This document shows, piece by piece, positions 15,654 through 26,529 of a DNA stretch of 51,858 nucleotides. The translations under genes and the position numbers were made by a program. Every line of letters starts with the position of its first letter. Position 1 is the first letter of the stretch. The notes under the pieces were generated by a model. That model was not told where the DNA came from. It searched no databases and was given only the letters and a program-made list of their open reading frames with translations. The DNA comes from Anaerolineae bacterium (GTDB lineage Bacteria; Chloroflexota; Anaerolineae; Aggregatilineales; UBA2796): NCBI GenBank assembly GCA_019637615.1, contig JAHBVJ010000044.1, positions 1 to 51,858 of the forward strand. Direction: 5' to 3'.

Positions 15654-16100
15654 TTCTCTTCCCCCAATACACATAAAGAAAACATTAAGGATATTTTACC
15701 GAATACGCGATAATGTCCCTAACTTTTCGTGATGGGGATAGTGAGCGTTCCCTTTGAGCGGTCTGTTCATCGCGGATATTTTCCAGTTCGCCCATTCATT
15801 GATCAGCATACCTAACTCAACTATAACAATTGCCTTCGAAGGCGCGGGACAAGGTTCCCCACGCGTGGACACGTGCTATACTATGCGCTCGTCAGTATCC
15901 GCTGCTATGGCTAGTGAAATGATCAGTCAATGGACACTTATAGGATATTCGGACGCATTCAGCCTTCGTTTTTGCCCAAACTTTTACGAGTTGTGATTGG
16001 TTTTTATCGGCTTATTGCTTGCCCAAATCACAATTCTGTGTTGAAATTACCACTGCTAGATCGAGACGACCCCGTCATTATGCCGCAGAGTATTTAAGTT
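15654..16100. other. divergent intergenic region before the second kinase
   Basis: No convincing gene is seen. The region is AT-richer than its surroundings. It holds two small palindromes (GCCTTCGAAGGC at 15832-15843 and CCACGCGTGG at 15860-15869), an extended -10 element at 15874-15882, a direct repeat TTGCCCAAA (15972-15980 and 16019-16027) and an inverted repeat TTGTGATT/AATCACAA (15991-15998 and 16026-16033). The predicted leader of the kinase gene is about 210 nt. Confidence 0.5.
15874..15882 (+). promoter_or_regulatory. candidate extended -10 promoter for the kinase/ABC cluster
   Basis: TGC followed by TATACT matches the same extended -10 form seen before the first kinase gene. No good -35 box is present. 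The palindrome CCACGCGTGG lies just upstream, at about -26 to -17 relative to the predicted start, where a regulator could bind. Confidence 0.4.
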
Positions 16101-19034
<2,934 letters not shown>

Positions 19035-19051
19035 AAGGTGAGGCGCACGGC

Positions 19052-21916
19052 ATGACGTCAGCCGGGACTAATCAACGTAGCTGTCCTAACTGCGGGACTC
19101 TGAACCCGATAACTAACCAGCGCTGTTCCAAGTGCAATGCGATGCTTGTCGCTGCCACCATGTTTATGGACAGCAACATGATCGGCATCAGCACGCCAAA
19201 TTTGCAGATCATGCCTGACCGGGGCACAGGCTATACCGCCAAATTGGATGGCGATGTCGTCAATATCGGCAGCAAAGCCGACCGCGACATCACTATCAAC
19301 GCGGAAGGTGTGGCGGAATTTCATACGCGCTTGCGTCGCGATGGCAAAAGCTACCGAATTTACAGCCTCGGCGGGGCGTCGGCGGTGCTGGTCAACGACA
19401 AACCGATCAGTGGCTCACAACTGCTCACGGCGGGCGACCGCATCCGCTTGCAAGATGCGGAAGGGCGCGGCGCGACGCTCGTCTTCGAAAATCCGATGGA
19501 AACGATGGGCACGGGCGGTAACATCGGGGATACGCATCTGCTGCTGAATTTGCCCTTCGCCATCGGGCGCGATCCGAAGTCCGATCTGGTCATCGACTCG
19601 CTGACGGTCTCATGGAACCACGCGCAGATCGTCGCCAAGGGCAACCAGCGTCAGCTTATGGATATGGGCAGCACCAACGGCTCGCGCGTCAACGGGCAGT
19701 TGATCACGCAGCCCACGCCGCTGCAATCCGGCGACACCATCCAGATCAGCAACTTCACCTATCTCTATGACGGGATGCAGTTACGGCGCATCTCTGCCAC
19801 GCCCGACATCCGGTTGATGGCGGTGCAGTTGGAGATGACCTATCAGCGCTTCTTCCCGCGCAGCAGCCATACCACCGTGCGGGATGTTTCGCTGGCCTTC
19901 GAGCCGCAAGAATTCATCGCCATCGTGGGCGGCAGCGGTTCCGGCAAATCGACTCTGCTGCGGATGCTCAACGGTGTCTCGCACGCGACAGGCGGGCATA
20001 TTTACGCCAACGGGGATGACCTGTACGCCAACTACCCGACCTATCAATCCGTGATCGGCTATGTCCCGCAGGCCGACATCGTACACGGCGAACTGACCGT
20101 CTGGCAGGGGTTGTGGTTCGCGGCGCAGTTACGCTTCCCCAACGAGCAGGAAGAACCCCGTCAGCAGCGTATTTCCCGCGCGCTTGATCTGCTGGAACTG
20201 ACGCCCTACAAAAACAACCTGATCCGCAACCTCAGCGGTGGTCAGCGCAAACGCGTTAGCATCGCCCTCGAATTGATGGCGGAACCGCCGCTCCTGTTCT
20301 TGGACGAACCGGGGTCGGGTCTCGATCCGGGCTTGGACACCACCATGATGCGTACATTGCGCCGGATGGCAGATCGCGGGCACACGGTGGTCATCGTCAC
20401 GCACACCACGCTCAACCTCGATCTGTGCGATAAGCTGATCGTGATGTCGCAAGGCCGTTTGACCTTCTACGGCACGCCCAAGGAAGCGCTCAAGTTCTTC
20501 AACGTCGATAGCTATGCGGAAATCTACAACATTCTGCTAGAGCCGAAGAATCTGGTGGACATGACGCAGACTTACGCGGCGGACATCGGCGCGATTCGAA
20601 GCAAAGCCGGTGCCATCGCCGCTGCCGACGCCGCCGATCAATGGCGCGATTCATTTAAAGGTTCGGCGTACTATCAGAAGCATGTAGTTGATCGTCTCAA
20701 GAGCTTCACCACCAAAGCCGCCGACAAAGAAACGCTGTATCTCAACAAGCAGTTGCAGCGCAGCAAACGGGGTGGCTTCTGGCAGCAAGTCCGTGTGCTC
20801 TCACAGCGCACCTTTGCCCTGCTCCGGCGCGACGTAGTGACGCTGCTGCTGCTGCTGATCATCCTGCCGCTGATCGGCGTCTTCCTCGCCACCATCAGCC
20901 GCGATACGCTGATCAGCAAATCCGGGGAGGAATTGCTCACGCAGAGCACCATGTTCATCCCCGCCAAGGATCGGAAAGACCTCGTCACGACGCTGTTCGA
21001 TAAATGGCCTACCTCCGTCTTGCCCTGTGCCAGCGATCTGCCACTGCCCGACAAAGAGCGCGACAGTGACGGGGATCCCTGCCCGTTGTACAAAACCAGA
21101 GGTGGCGGCGTCACAAAAGCTGGCACGCCAGCCACTGAATATCGCATCCATGCGCATGAGGTCGGCACCTACGCGCCCGCGCAAAATGCCCAACGTCTGA
21201 TCTTTATGATGACTCTGGCGGTTGCCTTGCTCGGCATCTTCGCCGCCGCCTCCACCATTGTGACCGAGCGCACCCTATTCTTCCGGGAGCGTCTGATCAA
21301 CGTGCGAATCAGTTCGTATCTGGCCTCCAAGCTGATCATCTACGGTGGGCTGGCTCTGATCAGCAGTGTGATGCTCTTGTTGTTGGTCGCGTTCGGCGTC
21401 CAATATCCCTCGCAAGGGTTGATCATGTGGGGGCCGTTGGAAATGTTCATCACCCTCGCCCTGACTGCCTTCGCGGGCATCAGCATCGGCATCTGCATCT
21501 CGGCGTTGAACAAGAGCACCAATGCCGCGCTGGCTTTAGCATTCGGAGTGTTGATCGCCCAAATTTTGTTCTCCGGCGCGTTATTTGAGATGAATGGGTT
21601 CGTCGGGAGTGTGTTGTCCCGTCTGACGGTTACGCGTTGGGCGATTGAAAGCATGGGCAGCACCGTCCATCTGCCGCAGCAAGACACGCTCAACACCACC
21701 ATCCTGCGCACGCAGATGTACCGGCTCGACGCGGGCAAAGACCCGATCAAGCTCACGCAGCCCGGTCTGGAATGGCTGCCCGGCTCCCGCACGCTCAAGC
21801 TCGATTATCCTACCGAGGCAGGCGGCTTAATCCTGAAATGGGTGGGTCTGCTCGGTTTTAGTGTCGTTTTTGTCGGCATCGCCTATCTTGCGCTACGCCG
21901 TCAAGAAAGTTTCTAG
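19052..21916 (+). CDS. zinc-ribbon, double-FHA, ABCG-type ABC transporter
   Basis: The 954-residue protein fuses several modules. A zinc ribbon has Cys11, Cys14, Cys25 and Cys28 (CPNCGTL...CSKCNA). FHA1 (about 60-140) is degenerate; FHA2 (about 170-240) is canonical, with FAIGRDPKSDLVID and MGSTNGSRVNG. The ATPase (about 260-490) has GGSGSGKST, LSGGQRKRVSIALELM, LLFLDEPGSGLDPG and the H-loop VIVTHTT. The C-terminal part holds an ABC2-type membrane domain (about 580-954) with several helices and a large external loop. FHA domains bind phosphothreonine, so the upstream kinase is the obvious partner. Mycobacterial Rv1747, next to PknF, has the same FHA-FHA-ABC plan. The exported substrate is unknown. 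Confidence 0.92.
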   Translation: MTSAGTNQRSCPNCGTLNPITNQRCSKCNAMLVAATMFMDSNMIGISTPNLQIMPDRGTGYTAKLDGDVVNIGSKADRDITINAEGVAEFHTRLRRDGKSYRIYSLGGASAVLVNDKPISGSQLLTAGDRIRLQDAEGRGATLVFENPMETMGTGGNIGDTHLLLNLPFAIGRDPKSDLVIDSLTVSWNHAQIVAKGNQRQLMDMGSTNGSRVNGQLITQPTPLQSGDTIQISNFTYLYDGMQLRRISATPDIRLMAVQLEMTYQRFFPRSSHTTVRDVSLAFEPQEFIAIVGGSGSGKSTLLRMLNGVSHATGGHIYANGDDLYANYPTYQSVIGYVPQADIVHGELTVWQGLWFAAQLRFPNEQEEPRQQRISRALDLLELTPYKNNLIRNLSGGQRKRVSIALELMAEPPLLFLDEPGSGLDPGLDTTMMRTLRRMADRGHTVVIVTHTTLNLDLCDKLIVMSQGRLTFYGTPKEALKFFNVDSYAEIYNILLEPKNLVDMTQTYAADIGAIRSKAGAIAAADAADQWRDSFKGSAYYQKHVVDRLKSFTTKAADKETLYLNKQLQRSKRGGFWQQVRVLSQRTFALLRRDVVTLLLLLIILPLIGVFLATISRDTLISKSGEELLTQSTMFIPAKDRKDLVTTLFDKWPTSVLPCASDLPLPDKERDSDGDPCPLYKTRGGGVTKAGTPATEYRIHAHEVGTYAPAQNAQRLIFMMTLAVALLGIFAAASTIVTERTLFFRERLINVRISSYLASKLIIYGGLALISSVMLLLLVAFGVQYPSQGLIMWGPLEMFITLALTAFAGISIGICISALNKSTNAALALAFGVLIAQILFSGALFEMNGFVGSVLSRLTVTRWAIESMGSTVHLPQQDTLNTTILRTQMYRLDAGKDPIKLTQPGLEWLPGSRTLKLDYPTEAGGLILKWVGLLGFSVVFVGIAYLALRRQESF

Positions 21917-21931
21917 TAACGGAGGATTTGA

Positions 21932-22687
21932 ATGAAGTCACAACTCAAGTTTAGCCAAATGCTGATCGCGATTGGCACCGTGTTTATGGTACTGGCGCTG
22001 ATGTTGCTGCCGACGGCTGTGCCTGCCAGTCACGCGCAGGGCAACCCCACGGCGACCCCGGTTGAAGGTGACGCCGGAGATAATCCGACGCCTGCCAGCA
22101 ACGTCACGCAGCCCAAAGGCGGCGGCGGCAAATTTTCGCTGCCTCCTACGCTGGATGAGCTGATTGCGCAAAATCCAGAGCTGAAGACGTACCTCGACAA
22201 AGTAAAAGATGTCCAAGTCGGCGATTTCGACTTTTCTGAGCTGTACACAATCCTCGCGGGCATCTATGACAAAGAAGGTCTGGCTGGCGTGATCATCTTC
22301 ATGCAGGATTCCGGCTTGCTGGAAAAGCTCGGCCTGCCCGCTGAATATGTGGATCTGCTGCTGCTGCTGGACAAGGGCGAAGAAGGCCGTGATGCTGCCA
22401 TCGAAACCGCCCGCAAGTTGGGTTTGATCTCCGATAACGACGAACTGCTCGGCTTTTTGACCATTGGGACGGACGAACAAGCCCCGGCGGTGAAAACGGC
22501 CATCGAAGGCTTGGGCGTCTCCGCCTATGATTACGACGCCGATACGGGTGAACTTCCGATTGGTATCCCGCTAACCTTGATTGAAGGCGTACAGACACCG
22601 GGCGAATTGTTCAGCCTGTTCGCGAAGATTGGCACGGTCGATGGTGTGACTGGCTTCCGCGTCCCCAAGCCCAATCTGACCAAGTAA
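21932..22687 (+). CDS. secreted protein of unknown function
   Basis: The 251-residue protein starts behind GGAGG, 15 bp after the transporter stop. It has a signal peptide (hydrophobic segment about 9-30, likely cleavage near ASHA-QG). A Pro/Thr/Gly-rich linker to about residue 68 precedes a helical acidic domain (LDELIAQNPELKTYLDKVKDVQVGDFDFSELYTILAGIYDKEGLAGVIIFMQDSGLLEKLGLP) and a smaller C-terminal alpha/beta part. No family was recognised and no cysteines are present in the mature part. Its position suggests a partner or cargo of the FHA-ABC transporter. Confidence 0.7.
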   Translation: MKSQLKFSQMLIAIGTVFMVLALMLLPTAVPASHAQGNPTATPVEGDAGDNPTPASNVTQPKGGGGKFSLPPTLDELIAQNPELKTYLDKVKDVQVGDFDFSELYTILAGIYDKEGLAGVIIFMQDSGLLEKLGLPAEYVDLLLLLDKGEEGRDAAIETARKLGLISDNDELLGFLTIGTDEQAPAVKTAIEGLGVSAYDYDADTGELPIGIPLTLIEGVQTPGELFSLFAKIGTVDGVTGFRVPKPNLTK

Positions 22688-22717
22688 TGTAATCCATCTG
22701 CGGAAAGGGGTATTTCT

Positions 22718-23293
22718 ATGAACCACAAAATCAATTCGCAATCGCGTGCCCGTCTACTCGTCGTGCTGACCGCGCTGTTAGTCATCGCTCTCAGTGCTGT
22801 TACGTGGCAGCCCGCCACCGCTACCGTGCTGTCGGACAACCAGCAGCCTGCCGCGCCCGCCAATCAGATCACGACGACCACCTATGAATTCGAGCACAGT
22901 TTCCTGCCCGCCGTACGCCGCACCCTGACCACTTCGATCACCGACACCGAATTCGGTGATGATTCGGTGTGCATCGCGGTGCAAGTCCTCGCCAAGAATC
23001 TGAAGGGCTTCGACATCCGCGCGGCGGTTTTCTTCTTCTATGCCAATGGTACCGCGATGGAATCGGGCGATTCGTCCGGTGAGTTCGCTACCCAGAGCGG
23101 GTATCTGACCTCGCAGTCGGTCTACACCTCTGGTTACACCAACTCGAAGTGGGCGGGTACCTTCTGCGTCCCGTATGTATTCTTCCCCAGCGTCAGCGTC
23201 CGCACGCGTGGCTTCATCCAAGCGCAGAGCGGCGTCGACGGGCAAGAATTCGTCTCGTTCAGCGGTCGCGCCTATTTCACGATCAGCCCGTGA
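22718..23293 (+). CDS. secreted beta-rich protein of unknown function
   Basis: This 191-residue protein follows AAAGGGG and lies 30 bp after the previous gene. A signal peptide (hydrophobic segment about 13-30) ends near PATATV. The mature part looks beta-rich, with many Thr, Ser and aromatic residues, and two cysteines (in DDSVCIAVQVL and WAGTFCVPYV) that could form a disulphide. No family was recognised. It is the last gene of the kinase/ABC cluster and is followed by a strong terminator, so I infer a role outside the membrane in the same system. Confidence 0.7.
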   Translation: MNHKINSQSRARLLVVLTALLVIALSAVTWQPATATVLSDNQQPAAPANQITTTTYEFEHSFLPAVRRTLTTSITDTEFGDDSVCIAVQVLAKNLKGFDIRAAVFFFYANGTAMESGDSSGEFATQSGYLTSQSVYTSGYTNSKWAGTFCVPYVFFPSVSVRTRGFIQAQSGVDGQEFVSFSGRAYFTISP

Positions 23294-23320
23294 TCTAGTC
23301 TCCTCCACTAATCTGATTGA

Positions 23321-23349
23321 AGGGCGGATCGCGTTGATCCGCCCTTTTT
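23321..23349 (+). terminator. rho-independent terminator of the kinase/ABC cluster
   Basis: The arms AGGGCGGATC (23321-23330) and GATCCGCCCT (23336-23345) form a perfect 10-bp stem with loop GCGTT, followed by a T run. The same GGGCGGATC stem recurs after clpP at 40626. Confidence 0.85.
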
Positions 23350-23473
23350 CTTTGCCCCGCTGAACTCGGCCTTCAAAAATTCTTCCGCTTCCCGTAAAAT
23401 GAACTGCTCACTTTTCCCAACAGGAGCGTTGCCCTTGCTCTCTTAGCGTCTGTTAACACGGATTTCCGCCTTT

Positions 23474-23505
23474 ACTCAGCACTAAGGACTCAGCACTCAG
23501 CACTA
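23474..23505. repeat. heptanucleotide repeat, copy B
   Basis: Four 7-mers ACTCAGC, ACTAAGG, ACTCAGC and ACTCAGC plus ACTA follow one another directly. The array ends 15 bp before the start codon of the next gene. Confidence 0.75.
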
Positions 23506-23520
23506 TCTCAGAGGTACGTC

Positions 23521-24591
23521 ATGCTTGATAAAAAGGATGCCGCATGGTGGATGCAGGAAGCGCAAAAGCATCCCGACTCCGCTGTCGATCTCATTCGCAC
23601 GCTTGCCGACCGCCTCAGTTTTCTCGATAAACAGAACGAAGAACTCCGCGCCGAACTGATCACGCTCCGCCGCCAGCGCATCGGGGCTTCCAACGTCACT
23701 CATCCCGAAGTTAGCGCGCTCCAGAAACGCATTCAGGAATTGGAAAGCGCCCTCACTGGCACGGGTGTTGAGCAACGCGTGATCTTGTACGCCAGAGAGC
23801 GCATCGAGGCCAACCAACCACTTGATCAGGTGCGCGAAAACGGCTTCGGGCGCACGCTGCCCATCGATCTTTCCCTGCTCGTCACCAAAACCGGCGCGAA
23901 TCTGCTGATCATCACCGAGGATGCCCGTGCTTTCAGCCTGACGGTGGGCGATCTGCCCGTGCCAGCGGATGCGCCCGCCTCACTCGGCAACCCCGATAAC
24001 ATTTGCGCCATTCTGGACGTTGCCAGCTTCGAGAATTGTCGTTTTCTGGCTGTTCTCACCAGTCGTGGTTATGTCTACAGTCTCCTGATGGGCACGGTCA
24101 TGCAAGCCGCCAAGAAGGGCGACAAGCTCATCCGCAATCTGATCCCCGATGATCCCGTCGTTGCGGTGATTCCTTCGCACAACGCCGATCTATTCGCCAT
24201 CTCGCAAAAAGGCCGCTGGACTCGCTTTCCTGAAAAAAGCATCTCTGGCGTGGGCAGCGCGGCGATGGAACTGCCCAAGGGCGATATTGTCGCTGCCATC
24301 GCGTCGCTGCCGGAAGAAACGACGCTGTGCTTCCTGACTAGCGAAGGCAAATTATTTCTACGCAATACGTCGTCGCTGCCTAACAAACGCGGGCCGGGGG
24401 CGTCCAGCGGTGTGCTGCTCAAAGGCGTCACTGTTTTCGGCGTCACCAGCCACCCCGATCTCACGATCCTGACGCGGCGCGGCAAATTGCTGGACATCAA
24501 GGTGAGCGATCTCGCTTACCGTGCCCAGACCGATACTGGCACGCCGATCCCCGGCCTCGCCGCCGACGATGCGCCGCTCAGTTTCGCCTAG
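23521..24591 (+). CDS. GyrA C-terminal-like beta-pinwheel protein
   Basis: The 356-residue protein has an N-terminal coiled coil (about 22-85, including LADRLSFLDKQNEELRAELITLRRQR) and then repeated segments resembling the blades of the DNA gyrase/topoisomerase IV subunit A C-terminal domain: LLIITEDARAFSLTVGDLP, FLAVLTSRGYVYSLLMGTV, LFAISQKGRWTRFPEKSI, LCFLTSEGKLFLRNTSSLP and LTILTRRGKLLDIKVSDL. The breakage-reunion domain with its catalytic Tyr is missing. A DNA-wrapping or DNA-binding role is inferred from the fold only. AGAGG precedes the ATG. It is convergent with the Cys-pair gene, with a hairpin between them. Confidence 0.65.
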   Translation: MLDKKDAAWWMQEAQKHPDSAVDLIRTLADRLSFLDKQNEELRAELITLRRQRIGASNVTHPEVSALQKRIQELESALTGTGVEQRVILYARERIEANQPLDQVRENGFGRTLPIDLSLLVTKTGANLLIITEDARAFSLTVGDLPVPADAPASLGNPDNICAILDVASFENCRFLAVLTSRGYVYSLLMGTVMQAAKKGDKLIRNLIPDDPVVAVIPSHNADLFAISQKGRWTRFPEKSISGVGSAAMELPKGDIVAAIASLPEETTLCFLTSEGKLFLRNTSSLPNKRGPGASSGVLLKGVTVFGVTSHPDLTILTRRGKLLDIKVSDLAYRAQTDTGTPIPGLAADDAPLSFA

Positions 24592-24598
24592 CACTGAG

Positions 24599-24633
24599 TC
24601 GCCCCTCGACAGAATCGCGGATGCGAGGGGCGA
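24599..24633. terminator. bidirectional terminator hairpin
   Basis: The arms TCGCCCCTCG (24599-24608) and CGAGGGGCGA (24624-24633) form a perfect 10-bp stem between two convergent genes. Confidence 0.65.
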
Positions 24634-24638
24634 TATTG

Positions 24639-24654
24639 TAAGGACTAAGCACTA
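24639..24654. repeat. heptanucleotide repeat, copy C (short)
   Basis: A short run containing AAGG, ACTAAGC and ACTA matches the ACTMAGS heptamer. It includes the stop codon of the minus-strand Cys-pair gene (CTA at 24652-24654). Confidence 0.55.
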
Positions 24655-25044
24655 ATTCGCACTGTCCACCTGCGTGTGCGCGGCGATCCATGTTTCCTTA
24701 TCCGGCACGCTGCCCGTCGCACCGATGGATTTCGCCATCGCGATCAATTCCTCTTTCGCCGCCTCCGCACCGGTCAGTTCGATCCAGAGCTGCGCGTTCA
24801 CTACCAGCGTAAACGTGAAGAACGGGCAGCATAAGCGCTCATTCGCGATCCACTGCGCCACCTCAATCAGCGTCGGCGTATCCAGCGGCAGCCGGAACGC
24901 GTAGCCAGTCGGCAGTTCCTGCGTCTCGATCACCTTGGCGAAAACCCGTTCCGCCCGTGCGACATGCTCGTCGCGTTCTCCCGTAGCGATTGCGCCGAGA
25001 TTGCACGCGAACGCCGACTGCGGATCAGTTTGTTGAGTATCCAT
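24652..25044 (-). CDS. small Cys-pair protein, possibly metal-related
   Basis: The 130-residue cytosolic protein starts at ATG 25044 behind AGGAG (six bases). Its core is NERLCCPFFTFTLVVNAQLWIELTGAEAAKEELIAMA, where adjacent cysteines could bind a soft metal; another Cys lies near the N-terminus (SAFACNLGAIA). I recall similar LCCPFF-type proteins near MerR-family regulators, but this is memory and not a search result. The promoter upstream has a 19-bp spacer with a dyad, which is the mark of MerR-type control. No merR gene is in the window. Its function is unknown. Confidence 0.6.
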   Translation of the reverse strand: MDTQQTDPQSAFACNLGAIATGERDEHVARAERVFAKVIETQELPTGYAFRLPLDTPTLIEVAQWIANERLCCPFFTFTLVVNAQLWIELTGAEAAKEELIAMAKSIGATGSVPDKETWIAAHTQVDSAN

Positions 25045-25106
25045 CACATGCTCCTATTGCTGCTTGCGGCCTTTGTGATCGTGCCCGTTTTGGTGGCACG
25101 CTACCC

Positions 25107-25137
25107 ACTCTACAACTTGAAGCTAACTTTAAGTCAA
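25107..25137 (-). promoter_or_regulatory. MerR-type promoter of the Cys-pair gene
   Basis: On the minus strand, TTGACT (-35, 25132-25137) and TAGAGT (-10, 25107-25112) are separated by exactly 19 bp. The spacer holds an imperfect dyad with arms CTTAAAG and CTTCAAG. An over-long spacer with a central dyad is the hallmark of promoters activated by MerR, SoxR, CueR or ZntR relatives. Confidence 0.65.
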
Positions 25138-25177
25138 GCGCCAAATCTTGATCGTGCGTGGATCTAAATTAGAACGC

Positions 25178-25206
25178 TTGACAACAGGAACATGTTCTGG
25201 TATAAA
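25178..25206 (+). promoter_or_regulatory. near-consensus promoter without an obvious gene
   Basis: TTGACA (25178-25183), a 17-bp spacer and TATAAA (25201-25206) give an almost ideal housekeeping promoter. The spacer contains the palindrome GAACATGTTC (25188-25197), a possible repressor site. Confidence 0.55.
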
Positions 25207-25470
25207 TAGGAGATGGAGTGAGGAGATTGCTTCGCTTCAGGGGGTTCTCAAACACACATGTTAGTTTCCACGCCCATTCGCTAGGCTCGCACGACAGAGC
25301 ACTTAAATTTACGCACGTACCATTCCAACTCGACCCTTGAATCCTCGACGGTCAGAATTTTCTGGCTCGGTGGGATGCACCATCCCAAGTTCATAGATTG
25401 CGCAATGTTCCCTTGTATGGGTGGTGCGCGTACCGATGCATACAACCGCCTCTGCCAAGGCTTGCTCTGC

Positions 25471-26508
25471 CTAACTTGACGGGTGCAGCATCCCCAAGCG
25501 CACCAGACTCTCGGCGGTGGCAACAGCAGCATCGGCGGCAGATCGCGGCTTCCACCCTAGTAGCCGTTTCGCCTTTTCATTGGTGGACTTCCGCACCTTG
25601 CCCAGATTGGGCACAGTTTGCTTGACGGAGGGGACAATCAGAGCCAGCACCCGCATCAGCCAATCTGGCAGTGCCCGCGTAGGGACACGACTCGCCGCCA
25701 CGCCCACACGTTCCTTGAGTACACTGGCAAGCTCCCGCACGCTCATCCCGTCATCTGCCGTCGCGAGGAAGCGCTGACCGTTAGCAGCGGGATCAATCAT
25801 CGCCCGCAAATGCAAATCCGCCACGTCGCGGACATCGACAAACCCGAAGTACAAGCGTGGAAGGCCGGGGATTGCCCCATTCATCAACTGCTGCACAAGC
25901 TGAATCGAGGACGAGGTATCCGGTGCCAACGCGGGGCCTAAGATGCCCACTGGATTGACCACCGAAAGTTCAAGCGCGCCGCCTTCCCGCGCGATGAAAT
26001 CCCATGCTGCACGTTCCGCAAGCGTCTTCGACTTGATGTAAGCGCTCACATCACCGTTCAGATCAGTCCAATCCTCCTCGGAAAATGGCCGATCCGTTGG
26101 TGGGTGCCCGTAGCCAATCGCCGCGAACGACGAGGTCAGCACGACACGTTTGACTCCGGCGTCGCGGGCAGCACGCAGCACGCGTAAAGTGCCGTCACGG
26201 GCGGGGATGATCAGTTCGTCCTCGTGGCTTGGCGCGCTCGGTGGAAACGGCGAAGCGACATGCAGCACGTACGCACAACCTGCTACTGCTTCAGGCCAAC
26301 CCGCGTCGGAGGTGAGATCGGCGGCGGCGAACGACAGCCGTTCATCCGGTTCCGCACCGCCTGCCTTGACCATCGCGCGCACGTCGGGTTCCCGCTTGAG
26401 CGAACGTACCGTCGTCCGCACACGGTAGCCCGCGTTCAAAAGCTGCACGATGCAGTGTGCGCCGAGGAAGCCCGATCCACCCGTCACCAATACCAATTCG
26501 CCGCTCAT
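25471..26508 (-). CDS. NAD(P)-dependent epimerase/reductase (extended SDR)
   Basis: This 345-residue protein is an extended short-chain dehydrogenase of the dihydroflavonol-4-reductase/aldehyde reductase group. It has the Rossmann motif LVTGGSGFLGAHCIVQLL (6-23), the stretch YVLHVASPFP, the active-site serine in VLTSSFAAIGYG and the Tyr/Lys pair in YIKSKTLAERAAW. It probably reduces a carbonyl or aldehyde compound with NADPH. It starts 21 bp after the TetR stop codon, so it is likely in the regulator's operon and may be its target gene. Confidence 0.87.
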   Translation of the reverse strand: MSGELVLVTGGSGFLGAHCIVQLLNAGYRVRTTVRSLKREPDVRAMVKAGGAEPDERLSFAAADLTSDAGWPEAVAGCAYVLHVASPFPPSAPSHEDELIIPARDGTLRVLRAARDAGVKRVVLTSSFAAIGYGHPPTDRPFSEEDWTDLNGDVSAYIKSKTLAERAAWDFIAREGGALELSVVNPVGILGPALAPDTSSSIQLVQQLMNGAIPGLPRLYFGFVDVRDVADLHLRAMIDPAANGQRFLATADDGMSVRELASVLKERVGVAASRVPTRALPDWLMRVLALIVPSVKQTVPNLGKVRKSTNEKAKRLLGWKPRSAADAAVATAESLVRLGMLHPSS

Positions 26509-26529
26509 TTCAGTTCCCTCATGTGTAGA

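Larger units (their letters stand above)
25045..25470. other. intergenic region with two divergent promoters
   Basis: No credible gene is seen here. It contains the MerR-type promoter (minus strand) and a near-consensus plus-strand promoter at 25178-25206. Downstream of the latter only short unconvincing frames occur, so it may drive a small RNA, a very short peptide or the remains of a lost gene. Confidence 0.5.

Noticed and set aside
15754..15996. 80-codon plus-strand frame before the second kinase
   Set aside because: It overlaps the promoter-like elements and has no ribosome binding site or domain. A chance frame is more likely.
25188..25197. GAACATGTTC as an SOS (LexA/DinR) box
   Set aside because: The Gram-positive box needs a 4-base centre between GAAC and GTTC. 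Here the centre is 2 bases, so I only call it a palindrome.
25281..25532. 83-codon minus-strand frame between the Cys-pair gene and the reductase gene
   Set aside because: It overlaps the end of the reductase gene, has no ribosome binding site and looks random in composition.
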